Below are positions 51,198-58,767 of a DNA stretch of 64,000 nt, piece by piece. Within the stretch, counting starts at the first letter, position 1, and every line of letters starts with the position of its first letter. The stretch is from VAXT01 sp964591295. Lineage in GTDB: Bacteria; Actinomycetota; Thermoleophilia; Gaiellales; Gaiellaceae. A program made the translations under genes and the position numbers. The stretch is taken from contig CAZQAG010000007.1 of NCBI GenBank assembly GCA_964591295.1, positions 1 through 64,000 of the forward strand. Direction: 5' to 3'. Under the pieces are notes generated by a model, which had not been told where the DNA came from, made no database searches, and saw nothing but the letters and a program-made list of their open reading frames with translations.

Positions 51198-51476
51198 TCA
51201 GCTTGGCCGCGACCGGCGCTGCACGACGAGAACGACCGCCAGAACGACGGCCACCACCATGAGACTCTGCAAGAGAGGAAGGAAGTAAAAAACGTGGTCG
51301 CCCCAGTGGAGGCTAAACGGAGGGAAGCCGCCAGAATCACCAGTGCGCTGGATAGCGGTGGTGATGAATCCGGCGATGCTGGCAGCAAGCTGGTAGAGCG
51401 CCCATCCGAGTGCGATGGCAAACGCCAGCGTCGTGAGCGTCGTATCTCGCAAGAGCCGCTCCAAGTCCTGCCGCAC
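51198..51476 (-). CDS. Small two-helix membrane protein
   Basis: A 92-aa protein: basic/acidic start RQDLERLLRDTTLTT, helix one (LAFAIALGWALYQLAASIAGF), a loop SGGFPPFSLHWGDHVFY, helix two (FLPLLQSLMVVAVVLAVVLV) and a basic end. No family recognised. It is the main gene of element A. Confidence 0.6.
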   Translation of the reverse strand: MRQDLERLLRDTTLTTLAFAIALGWALYQLAASIAGFITTAIQRTGDSGGFPPFSLHWGDHVFYFLPLLQSLMVVAVVLAVVLVVQRRSRPS

Positions 51477-51521
51477 GAAGCAGAGGATACGACGCTGCGC
51501 CAGAACACGCCCGCTTTATTC

Positions 51522-51549
51522 CGCCAAACCCTCCTAGGAGGGTTTGGCG
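51522..51549. repeat. 28-bp perfect palindrome at the A/B joint
   Basis: CGCCAAACCCTCCT followed by its exact reverse complement. It is formed by the right end of element A and left end of element B around a shared TA. Confidence 0.95.
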
Positions 51550-51637
51550 CAAAAAACGGTCGGCAGCTTGTGTCTGACCGCTCTTTCGTGGTCCGCTTTC
51601 CCTTGTGAAACCCGCTCCGCAGCTCCGAGGGGCCAGG

Positions 51638-52390
51638 ATGAAGCTCCTGCGCGCACAGGAACACCTCGGTCAACTCCAAGCTGACCATTCCCGGTTCGTT
51701 TACGAGTTGAACGGCTACCGAATGGTTCGAGAGGAAGACCGAGAGCCGGGCTACTACCTCTGGCGGGCCAACATCGAGCGACCGCCTCCCCTCGACACAT
51801 GGGCCGCGCTTGCTGGCGACTGTGTTCATGCCCTGCGAAGCGCGCTCGACCACACGGCTTTCGCGCTCGTCCAACTCAAGAGGCCGGGTGAGACTCACTC
51901 CTACTTCCCTATCTCCCCCAAAGCTCGCAAGACCAGAAGGAACCCCGACGGGTTCGACAAGAAGCATCCGGACAAACTTCCTTGTGTTGATCGCAAGGCG
52001 CTCGCACAGGTCAACTGGCTGCAACCGCACCGTGGAGGGGGCAAATTGGACCGACTCTGGGTCGTCCACTCCCTCGACATCATCGACAAGCACCGCCGTC
52101 TCAACCTTGTAGAGCCTGCCCTGCTCGACCTCGGTTGGAAGTTGTCTGACTGCCGGGTCGAAGGGGAGCAGAAATGGCTCGGCCCGCTGAAGGATGGCGC
52201 ACCAGTGGCCCGCTTCAAACTCGTTCCGACTGGCCCGAATATGCAAGTGCAGACTCAGTTCGCCTTTGACATAACGTTCGGCGAAACAGAGCCACCGCTT
52301 GCTGGGGAGCCAGTCATGCGGACTCTTCAATCCCTCTCGGATTACGTCGGAGGCGTCGTCGCCCGCTTCGACAGGTTCTTCCCCCGGTAG
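51638..52390 (+). CDS. Uncharacterised protein carried by element B
   Basis: A 250-aa soluble protein starting MKLLRAQEHLGQLQADHSRF. Conserved-looking parts are WAALAGDCVHALRSALDHTA and LWVVHSLDIIDKHRRLNLVE, a helical His-rich pattern seen in several uncharacterised bacterial proteins. Function is unknown. AGGGG precedes the ATG at 51638; a GTG at 51605 adds 11 residues. It lies between the left end of element B and the transposase. Confidence 0.65.
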   Translation: MKLLRAQEHLGQLQADHSRFVYELNGYRMVREEDREPGYYLWRANIERPPPLDTWAALAGDCVHALRSALDHTAFALVQLKRPGETHSYFPISPKARKTRRNPDGFDKKHPDKLPCVDRKALAQVNWLQPHRGGGKLDRLWVVHSLDIIDKHRRLNLVEPALLDLGWKLSDCRVEGEQKWLGPLKDGAPVARFKLVPTGPNMQVQTQFAFDITFGETEPPLAGEPVMRTLQSLSDYVGGVVARFDRFFPR

Positions 52391-52530
52391 CCGAATCAAG
52401 GCCCAACTCGCCTATTTGCGGGTGGTCTGTCGTCCGACGCCACTGTCAGGATTAGTCCTGCAAATACAAAGGAATTTGCCCCCGCGCAGGTTGCACTGCC
52501 GGGGGCGTGTCCACAGGAGAGTGACCTCCC

Positions 52531-53544
52531 ATGGCAACTGGCAAGGTAGCGCGTCGCACGGCTGTTGGCGATGTTGCGGAACTGCTCGACTCGCCCGAAA
52601 TAGCCGCTCTCATCACGGAACTTGACTCGCTCCGTGACGCACGAGGAAACAAGGGCTTTGGTACCCGCGCTCTCATCGGCGCTTGCCTCGTGAAGTCTCT
52701 GTTCGCCCTGCCCACCTGGACGTGGGTAGCGGCTCTGATTGCAGAGCATCCCGGCCTGCAAGAAACGCTCGGCGGCACTCCGAGCGTGTGGGCCTGTTAC
52801 CGCTTCTCCCGCAAGCTCAGAGAGAACCGCCCCGCGCTCGCGGCGTGTCTCGATGCGTGTGCCGCGTCCCTTAGAGCGCAGTACCCGACCATTGGCCGAG
52901 ACGTAGCTATCGACGCTTCCGATATGCCCGCCTTCGCCAATGGCCAGCGGTACGTCTCCAAGGGCGGCAAGGAACGCGAGCGGTTCAGCGACCCGGACGC
53001 CTCGTGGGGCCATCGCTCCGCTATCTCGACTCGCAAAGGCGGCGGGTACTACGGGTACAAACTGCAAGCCGCTGTCTGTGCCTCTACGGGCCTGCCGCTC
53101 GCATGGGAAGTAGCGACCGCCAAGCGCCACGAGTCCAACTTTGTCGCCCCTCTGATCGACGCTCTCCATGCTCGCGGCTTCCAGCCCGAGACGGTGGCCA
53201 TGGACAAGGGCTACGACAACACGCGGGTCTATGCGGAGGTCGAAGAACGAGGGTGCGAACCCGTCATTCCGCTTCGGGGTGCGAAGGCCAATCAGGTAGC
53301 CCTGCCGCTTGCGCTTGGCGGTCGGCTGTTTCCGCGCATCGGTCGCCACACGGAGCGGTTCAAGAGCCTCTACCGGGGTCGGGTGGCGGTCGAGCGCGAG
53401 TTCGGGCGCTTGAAGCACGACTACGGTTTGGCCCCGCTTCGCACTCGCGGCTTGGAGCGCGTAGCCCTTCACGCTGACCTCGTGATGCTCGCTCGCCTCG
53501 CGCAAGCTCTGAGTAGAGCGCGCGCTGTTCCGCTCGCGGCGTAA
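52531..53544 (+). CDS. DDE transposase, IS4/IS5 superfamily
   Basis: A 337-aa transposase. The catalytic parts are AIDASDMPAF (first Asp), AMDKGYDNTRVYAEVEERG (second Asp) and YRGRVAVEREFGRLK, which fits the Y(2)R(3)E(6)K signature with the last Glu. N-terminal RALIGACLVKSLFALPTW and YRFSRKL are typical of the group. Start ATG at 52531 follows a GGAG. It appears intact. Confidence 0.92.
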   Translation: MATGKVARRTAVGDVAELLDSPEIAALITELDSLRDARGNKGFGTRALIGACLVKSLFALPTWTWVAALIAEHPGLQETLGGTPSVWACYRFSRKLRENRPALAACLDACAASLRAQYPTIGRDVAIDASDMPAFANGQRYVSKGGKERERFSDPDASWGHRSAISTRKGGGYYGYKLQAAVCASTGLPLAWEVATAKRHESNFVAPLIDALHARGFQPETVAMDKGYDNTRVYAEVEERGCEPVIPLRGAKANQVALPLALGGRLFPRIGRHTERFKSLYRGRVAVEREFGRLKHDYGLAPLRTRGLERVALHADLVMLARLAQALSRARAVPLAA

Positions 53545-53562
53545 CTCGCAATAATCAGCCGC

Positions 53563-53778
53563 GTGAAGAAGGTCGAGAAGACGACGCTCTATTTCAAGTG
53601 GGAGTTCGAGGATGATGAGGGCGTATGGGGAGGGAAGGTCTCCTTGACAGAGGCCGGGACTCCGATTAAGCGCGAGGGGAGATTGGAGACGTTCGAGAGC
53701 AAGGATCTTGGATGGATGTACGAGCCAGAGGCGCGGAAGCTCGCAAAGAGCAACGGCTGGGAGTTCCAGTCGATCTAG
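53563..53778 (+). CDS. Small hypothetical protein at the right end of element B
   Basis: A 71-aa acidic/basic protein (KKVEKTTLYFKWEFEDDEGV, then SKDLGWMYEPEARKLAKSNG) with a GTG start 18 nt after the transposase stop. It ends 5 nt before the right inverted repeat. No family recognised. Confidence 0.45.
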   Translation: MKKVEKTTLYFKWEFEDDEGVWGGKVSLTEAGTPIKREGRLETFESKDLGWMYEPEARKLAKSNGWEFQSI

Positions 53779-53801
53779 CGCCGTTTTTGCGCCAAACCCT
53801 C

Positions 53802-55613
53802 CTAGCCGTCTAGAGGAGGCTCGACCGGCAGCACGAGGGCGAAGGTCGCACCCTCCGAAGGCGCCGAGTACACCTCGAGCGTCCCCCCGTGGGCCAGGGC
53901 GATCGACCGAGCGATGAAGAGCCCGAGCCCGGTGCCCGGCTTGGCGTGCTCCCCGCCCACCCGACCGAACTTCTCGAAGATGAGCGACTTGTGCTCGGGC
54001 AAGACTCCAGGGCCATGGTCGCGCACCTCGACGTTGATGCGCCCGTTGTCGGCGAAGGCGTTCACCTCCACCTCGCTCCCGGCCGGGGAGTACTTGACTG
54101 CGTTGTCGATCAGGTTCGTGATCACCTGGCGCAGACGCTCGCGGTCACCGCGAACCGGTGGGAGCGGCCGCTGCACCTTTGCGTTGATCGTCACTTCGTC
54201 CTGCCCGGACTGGGCCGCAGCCGCAGACTCCTGAACGAGCTCGGACAGATCGACGTCGTCGAAGCTGTAGCTGAAGCTCCCCGATTCGATGCGCGAGGTG
54301 TCGAGCACGTCCCCCACGAGCTCGGCGAGCCGGTTCGTCTCGTGATCGATGAGCCCGAGGAACGATTCGCGCTGCGCGGGGGTGAGCTCCCGCCAGCGCT
54401 GATGGAGCGTCTTCGCAGCGCCGATTATGGCGGCCATCGGGCTTCGCAGCTCGTGAGAGACCATCGAGACGAAGTCCGCTCGCAGGGCCGAGAGCCGGCG
54501 CAGCTCCTCGACCGTGGCCCGTTCCGCCTCGTAGGCGCGGATGTTCTGAACCGCGCTCCCGAGAAATCGGCCGAGCAGAGACACGAGCTCGATCTCCTCT
54601 TCGTTGAAGGAATCCGGCTCGACGCGAACGACTGAGACCATCCCGAGCGTCCGTGCGCCGACGACGAGGGGCGCCGCCAGCCGGCACCGCAGCCCGAGCT
54701 CCGTGAACTCCTCCTCTTCGGCGTATTCCTGGTCGGTCATGTCCTTCCGGTACAGCGTCTGGCCGGTTCGACGAACCTCGTCGAGCAGCGAGCCCGCGAC
54801 CGGCCGGCGGGTGCCAGGCGGGAAGACCGTCTCCGCGCCGGCCCCCGCAGCCGCGATCACGCGCGCAGATCCCTCGTCAGCGAGGATGATCGCCGTGCGA
54901 TCGAAGGGGACGAGGCCGCGGAGCTCCCGGATGAACGCCGCGAAGGCCTCCTCGATCTCGAGCGAAGAGCCGAGCGCCCGGGCGCATCGGTTGGCGGCGT
55001 CGAGCAGGTCGACCCTGCGGCCGAGCTGGTCGCGCAGGCTTTCGGCCTCGGCGGCGCGTCCTTGCGCAACCACCATCTCGCGACTCAGCCTGTTCGCGAG
55101 CCAGCCGATGATCGCCCCCATCACGAGCTGGAGCCCGAACGGAAGAGTGATGTGGTCGACGGAGAAACCCAGCCCGCCGAAACGATCCGCTCTCCACCAC
55201 TCCGACCCGAGCAGCACCGGGAGCTGGGCAAAGGGCATGACGAGGGCGCCGAGGAGGCCGAAGCGCAGGGCGGCCTCGACCACGGGGAAGAAGAGCAGCT
55301 GGCGCGCCGGCGTCCCCGGCTCGTAGGTGTAGATGAACACGTACGTCCAGATGACGACGGTGTTGAACGCGAGGCTTCCAAAGCAGACATATCGCTGCAG
55401 GCCTGCGGCGATGTTTCTGCGGTCGACCCAGAAGAAGACGCCGGCTCCCAGCACGAGCACGGCCGTCGTCACCCACGCGGCGATCTCGTAGCGAACGGAT
55501 GGATAGTCGGGTGTGAGCAGCCCGACCTCGAGAATCGCCCAGGGAACGACGGCGACACGGACCCAGGAGATCCAGCGCTCCAACTGCCAGCGGCGCTGCA
55601 GCTCGAGGCTCAT
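53802..55613 (-). CDS. Membrane histidine kinase with GAF domain
   Basis: A 603-aa kinase: an N-terminal block of about five membrane helices (17-175), a GAF domain (about 205-360, LLDAANRCARALGSSLEIEE to LGMVSVVRVEPDSF), HisKA with the phospho-His in VSMVSHELRSPMAAIIGA, and a HATPase domain (RLRQVITNLIDNAVKYSPAG, VRDHGPGVL, GTGLGLFIA). No response regulator is adjacent. Its current stop TAG uses the first base of the mobile-element end; before insertion it would have ended one codon later. Confidence 0.92.
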   Translation of the reverse strand: MSLELQRRWQLERWISWVRVAVVPWAILEVGLLTPDYPSVRYEIAAWVTTAVLVLGAGVFFWVDRRNIAAGLQRYVCFGSLAFNTVVIWTYVFIYTYEPGTPARQLLFFPVVEAALRFGLLGALVMPFAQLPVLLGSEWWRADRFGGLGFSVDHITLPFGLQLVMGAIIGWLANRLSREMVVAQGRAAEAESLRDQLGRRVDLLDAANRCARALGSSLEIEEAFAAFIRELRGLVPFDRTAIILADEGSARVIAAAGAGAETVFPPGTRRPVAGSLLDEVRRTGQTLYRKDMTDQEYAEEEEFTELGLRCRLAAPLVVGARTLGMVSVVRVEPDSFNEEEIELVSLLGRFLGSAVQNIRAYEAERATVEELRRLSALRADFVSMVSHELRSPMAAIIGAAKTLHQRWRELTPAQRESFLGLIDHETNRLAELVGDVLDTSRIESGSFSYSFDDVDLSELVQESAAAAQSGQDEVTINAKVQRPLPPVRGDRERLRQVITNLIDNAVKYSPAGSEVEVNAFADNGRINVEVRDHGPGVLPEHKSLIFEKFGRVGGEHAKPGTGLGLFIARSIALAHGGTLEVYSAPSEGATFALVLPVEPPLDG

Positions 55614-56621
55614 CTACGTAAGCTCCCGTTCGTCGAGCCGCGCGAGAGCCCACTCTGCGTGCTCGCGCAGGAGCGGATCGCCGTCCTCGGCGTAGGCCTC
55701 GACGGCGGGGCGGTGCTCGGGGTCGCCGGTATTTCCAAGCGCGATCAGCGCGTTTCGGCGCAGGAAGCGCGGATCCTTCCGCGGAAAGTAGAGGCGCTCG
55801 TAGCGGCCCCGCAACTCTGCATCGCCGAGCTCGAGCCACTCGACGAGTGAGACGTGCGGTTCCGCGTGCTCGGGTAGCGGCTCGCCAGCGCGCCGTTTCT
55901 CGATGCCACGGTTCCACGGGCAGACGTCCTGGCAGATGTCGCAGCCGTAGACCTGGGCGCCCATCTCCGCCCGGTGCTCCTCCGGAATCGGCGCGGGAGC
56001 TTGGCTCGTGTAGGAGAGGCAGCGGTTCGAGTCGAGGACTCCCGGCTCGTCGAGGGCACCCGTCGGGCACGCCTCGATGCAGAGCGTGCAGGCGCCGCAG
56101 TCGAGCTCGAGCGGCTGCGAGCGCTCGATCTCGACGTCGGTGATGAGGGTGCCGAGCACGACCCACGAGCCGTGCCGGCGCGTGATCAGCATCGTGTTCT
56201 TTCCGTAGAAGCCCACGCCCCCGCGCGCAGCTCCTTCGCGGTCGACGTGGTCGTTCTCGTCGACGAGCACCCGGTAGTCGCCGCCGAGCCTTCGCCCGAG
56301 CGCGTCGAGCTTCTCTCGCAGTTCCGCGTAGGCGTCGAACCACGTGTAGCGGGGCAGCCGGCCGGCGCCCGGCTCGCGTTCGCCTTCCTCGGCGTAGTAG
56401 CAGAGCGCAGCCGAGATCACGGTGCGGGCTTCCGGCAGTAGCGTCTCAGGGTGGCAGGAGACCTCGGGGCGCGCCATCGTGAAGCGCATGTCCGCGAATA
56501 GGCCGCGCGCGCGGCGCTCCTGAATGTGACGCTCGGTGTCGGCGTACGGCTCGGCGGGCGCCGCGCCGACGACGTCGATCCCGAGCTCTTGAGCGAGCCG
56601 CTCGAGCTCTGATGCCCTCAC
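55614..56621 (-). CDS. queG: Epoxyqueuosine reductase
   Basis: A 335-aa cobalamin/iron-sulfur enzyme that reduces epoxyqueuosine in tRNA to queuosine. Two ferredoxin-type clusters are visible: CGACTLCIEACPTGAL and CDICQDVCPWN. N-terminal LAQELGIDVVGAAPAEPYAD and RPEVSCHPETLLPEARTVI and C-terminal HEAT-like repeats (RFLRRNALIALGNTGDPEHR) fit QueG. It completes the pathway of queA and tgt, which lie about 24 kb away. Confidence 0.95.
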   Translation of the reverse strand: MRASELERLAQELGIDVVGAAPAEPYADTERHIQERRARGLFADMRFTMARPEVSCHPETLLPEARTVISAALCYYAEEGEREPGAGRLPRYTWFDAYAELREKLDALGRRLGGDYRVLVDENDHVDREGAARGGVGFYGKNTMLITRRHGSWVVLGTLITDVEIERSQPLELDCGACTLCIEACPTGALDEPGVLDSNRCLSYTSQAPAPIPEEHRAEMGAQVYGCDICQDVCPWNRGIEKRRAGEPLPEHAEPHVSLVEWLELGDAELRGRYERLYFPRKDPRFLRRNALIALGNTGDPEHRPAVEAYAEDGDPLLREHAEWALARLDERELT

Positions 56622-56649
56622 GGCGCCATTGTGCCTACGATCGCGTCCG

Positions 56650-57597
56650 ATGAAGGCGATCCGGATCCACGAGGACGGCGGGCCCGAGGTTCTGCGCTAC
56701 GAGGACGCGCCGGACCCGGTTCCAGGCCCCGGTGAGGTGCTCGTCGAGCTTCGGGCCGCGTCCCTCAACCACCTCGACCTGTGGATCCGCAGCGGCCGGC
56801 CCTCGGTGCCGAAGCCACGGATTCTCGGCGCAGACGGCGCAGGAATCGCCGACGGGCAGCGCGTGCTCATCAACCCGGGGATCGAGCACGGCGAGAAGAT
56901 CACCGTCATCGGCGAGCACATGGACGGCACCCATGCCGAGCTGATCGCGGTGCCCGAATCGAATGTCTATCCGATCCCGGACGGGATGACCTTCGAGGAG
57001 GCCGCGGCCTTTCCGCTCGTCTTCGAGACCGCCTACCGCATGCTCGTGACGAAGGCCGGCCTGCGCGAGGGTGAGTGGGTCCTCGTCTGGGGAATCGGCG
57101 GCGGGCTCGCCACGGCCGCGAACGCGATTGCGAAGGCGCTCGGCGCGCGGACGATCGTCACCTCTTCTAGTCAGGAGAAGCTGGCGCGCGTCGAGGCCGA
57201 CGTGAAGGTCGACCACAGCTCAGAGGACGTGGTCGAGGCGGTGAAGGCGGCGACCGACGGGCGAGGCGCGGACATCGTCGTCGAGCACGTCGGCGAGGCG
57301 ACGTGGGAGCGAACGTTGCAAGCAGTCCGGGCGGGCGGGCGAGTCGCGGTCTGCGGCGCGACGAGCGGCCCAAACCCGCCTGCGGCGCTCCACCGCATCT
57401 GGTGGAAGCAGCTGACGATCTACGGCTCGACGATGGGGACGAAGGAGGACTTCGAGGGCGCCTACGAGCTCGTCGCGAGCGGCAAGGCGCGGCCCGTGAT
57501 CGACGAGGTCTTCCCGCTCGAGGAGGCGCGGGCCGCCCACGAGCGGATGGAAGCCGGCGATCAGCTCGGCAAGATCGTGCTAACGATCGGCGACTAG
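56650..57597 (+). CDS. Zinc-type/quinone oxidoreductase-like MDR dehydrogenase
   Basis: A 315-aa medium-chain dehydrogenase: MKAIRIHEDGGPEVLRYED, RAASLNHLDLWIRSG, PRILGADGAG, VLVWGIGGGLATAANAIAKAL (NADP loop) and GADIVVEHVGEATWE. Compared with relatives the catalytic-zinc cysteine is absent (the Asp-Gly-Ala-Gly stretch follows directly), so a zinc-independent reductase is more likely. Start ATG at 56650; the frame to 56629 is non-family. Confidence 0.88.
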   Translation: MKAIRIHEDGGPEVLRYEDAPDPVPGPGEVLVELRAASLNHLDLWIRSGRPSVPKPRILGADGAGIADGQRVLINPGIEHGEKITVIGEHMDGTHAELIAVPESNVYPIPDGMTFEEAAAFPLVFETAYRMLVTKAGLREGEWVLVWGIGGGLATAANAIAKALGARTIVTSSSQEKLARVEADVKVDHSSEDVVEAVKAATDGRGADIVVEHVGEATWERTLQAVRAGGRVAVCGATSGPNPPAALHRIWWKQLTIYGSTMGTKEDFEGAYELVASGKARPVIDEVFPLEEARAAHERMEAGDQLGKIVLTIGD

Positions 57598-57961
57598 CCA
57601 GGCTCGGGCCATCCCGGCTCGGGTGGCCCTGAATAAGAGGGCCAGCGTGCGGGGGCCAAAGCGGGAACTTCCACCCGGACCCATCCGTGTTCTCCGCAGC
57701 GTGGCGTGTACCAGCGGAGTAGATCGCTTCTAGGTCGCTGCCGAGACGCACGAGGATGACCTCCGCGCGCTCGCGCCCCCAGGCAATTGCCTCGTCGACT
57801 GTGTCGAAGCTACTCTTCTCGTCGACGTCTGCCGTGCCTCCCGTAGTGGCGGTCCACTCGTGGGAATCCCCGGGAATCCGTCGCAACCGCTGCCACGGTT
57901 GCGGACCCTCGAACGGGTCGTCATACCAGCGATCGATGTAGACGACAGGCTCTTCGGTCAC
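57167..57961 (-). CDS. Possible gene with readthrough tail antisense to the MDR dehydrogenase
   Basis: From a GTG at 57961 the minus strand encodes VTEEPVVYIDRWYDDPFEGP, WTATTGGTADVDEKSSFDTV and DEAIAWGRERAEVILVRLGS, which reads like a real small soluble protein of about 110 aa. After about 57600 the frame stays open but becomes an Arg/Pro/Ser-rich shadow of the opposite gene. The likely functional part is 57600-57961; no stop separates the two. This covers the 402-nt gap between annotated genes. Confidence 0.4.
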   Translation of the reverse strand: MTEEPVVYIDRWYDDPFEGPQPWQRLRRIPGDSHEWTATTGGTADVDEKSSFDTVDEAIAWGRERAEVILVRLGSDLEAIYSAGTRHAAENTDGSGWKFPLWPPHAGPLIQGHPSRDGPSLASRRSLARSCRADRRLPSARGRPAPPRAGRPRRSRAAPCRSRRARRRPRSPPSSPSSSRRSSAASTRCGGAPQAGLGRSSRRRPRLARPPGLLATFAPTSPRRRARRRCPRLARRSPPSPPRPRPLSCGRPSRRPRRAPASPD

Positions 57962-57999
57962 GGCGCTTCTACCCAAGCCGCGAAACGTGTGTCTCTCAA

Positions 58000-58767
58000 C
58001 TATTCGGGAGTGACATAGGCCGCGGTCAGCCCACCGTCGACGAGGAACGTCGCTCCATTCACGTACGAGGACTCGTCGCTTGCGAGGAAGAGTGCCGCGT
58101 TCACGATCTCTCGGGGCTTCGCCAAACGCCCCATCGGGAGGTGGATCCGCCGCCGCTCGTAGGCGGCCGGGTCATCGCCGAAGATCCGCAGCAGCAGAGG
58201 CGTCTCGACCGGGCCCGGGCAGAGCGCGTTCACGCGGATCCCTTGGCGCGCGAACTGAACGCCCAGTTCGCGGGACATCGACAAGACCGCGCCCTTCGAC
58301 GCCGAGTAGGAGATCTGGGAGGTCGCCGCCCCCATCAAGGCCACGAACGATGCGACATTGATCACCGAGCCTCCGCCCCGCTCCAGCAAGTACGGGATCC
58401 CGTACTTGCAGCAGAGATACACCCCCTTCGTGTTCACGTTCTGCACGCGATCCCAGGCGTCTGGCTCCGTCTCGAGGATCGAGGCGTCGTCCTCCGGGGA
58501 GATGCCCGCGTTGTTGTAGAGGACGTCGATCCCGCCATACCGCTCGGCAGTCGCGGAGAACATCGCCTGCACGCTCTCGGGGTCGGCGACATCGACCTGA
58601 ACGGCGAAGCCGTCACGCACCTCGGCCGCGGCGCTTTCTGCAGCACCCTCGTCGACATCCGCCACGCAGACCTGCGCGCCTTCCTCCGAGAACAGGATCG
58701 CTGCCTCCCGCCCCATGCCGCCGGCCGCACCGGTGATCACAGCCACTTTCCCGTCGAGCCGGCCCAT
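58000..58767 (-). CDS. Short-chain dehydrogenase/reductase
   Basis: A 255-aa classical SDR: cofactor loop VAVITGAAGGMGREAAIL, NNAG (VLYNNAGISPEDD), catalytic Ser in INVASFVALMG, the YSASK Tyr/Lys pair, and CPGPVETPLL. The Asp after strand 2 (CVADVDEG) favours NAD. The substrate is unknown. It follows the aldehyde dehydrogenase with a 1-nt overlap (TGATG), so it belongs to the PuuA/PuuD-like operon. Confidence 0.93.
   Translation of the reverse strand: MGRLDGKVAVITGAAGGMGREAAILFSEEGAQVCVADVDEGAAESAAAEVRDGFAVQVDVADPESVQAMFSATAERYGGIDVLYNNAGISPEDDASILETEPDAWDRVQNVNTKGVYLCCKYGIPYLLERGGGSVINVASFVALMGAATSQISYSASKGAVLSMSRELGVQFARQGIRVNALCPGPVETPLLLRIFGDDPAAYERRRIHLPMGRLAKPREIVNAALFLASDESSYVNGATFLVDGGLTAAYVTPE

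Larger units (their letters stand above)
50883..51534. mobile_element. Transposase-less TA-flanked element A
   Basis: A 652-bp segment with ends GGAGGGTTTGACGAAATAA (50883) and, inverted, GGAGGGTTTGGCGGAATAA (51534), two mismatches in 19. It is flanked by TA at 50881-50882 and 51535-51536. It contains no transposase but two small membrane-protein genes on the minus strand. The ends share GGAGGGTTTGGCG with element B, so B's transposase may mobilise it. Confidence 0.75.
51537..53802. mobile_element. IS4/IS5-superfamily element B with flanking genes
   Basis: A 2,266-bp element with 19-bp perfect terminal inverted repeats, GGAGGGTTTGGCGCAAAAA (51537-51555 and, inverted, 53784-53802). It is flanked by TA at 51535-51536 and 53803-53804 (CTAG is also present at both sides). 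It carries a 250-aa unknown gene, a DDE transposase and a 71-aa gene, all on the plus strand. It abuts element A, sharing the TA. Its right end supplies a base of the stop codon of the neighbouring kinase gene. Confidence 0.82.

Noticed and set aside
52391..52530. Separate inner inverted repeats for the transposase at 52531 only
   Set aside because: Only weak similarity was seen between the sequences just outside the transposase gene; the strong 19-bp ends at 51537 and 53802 explain the boundaries better.
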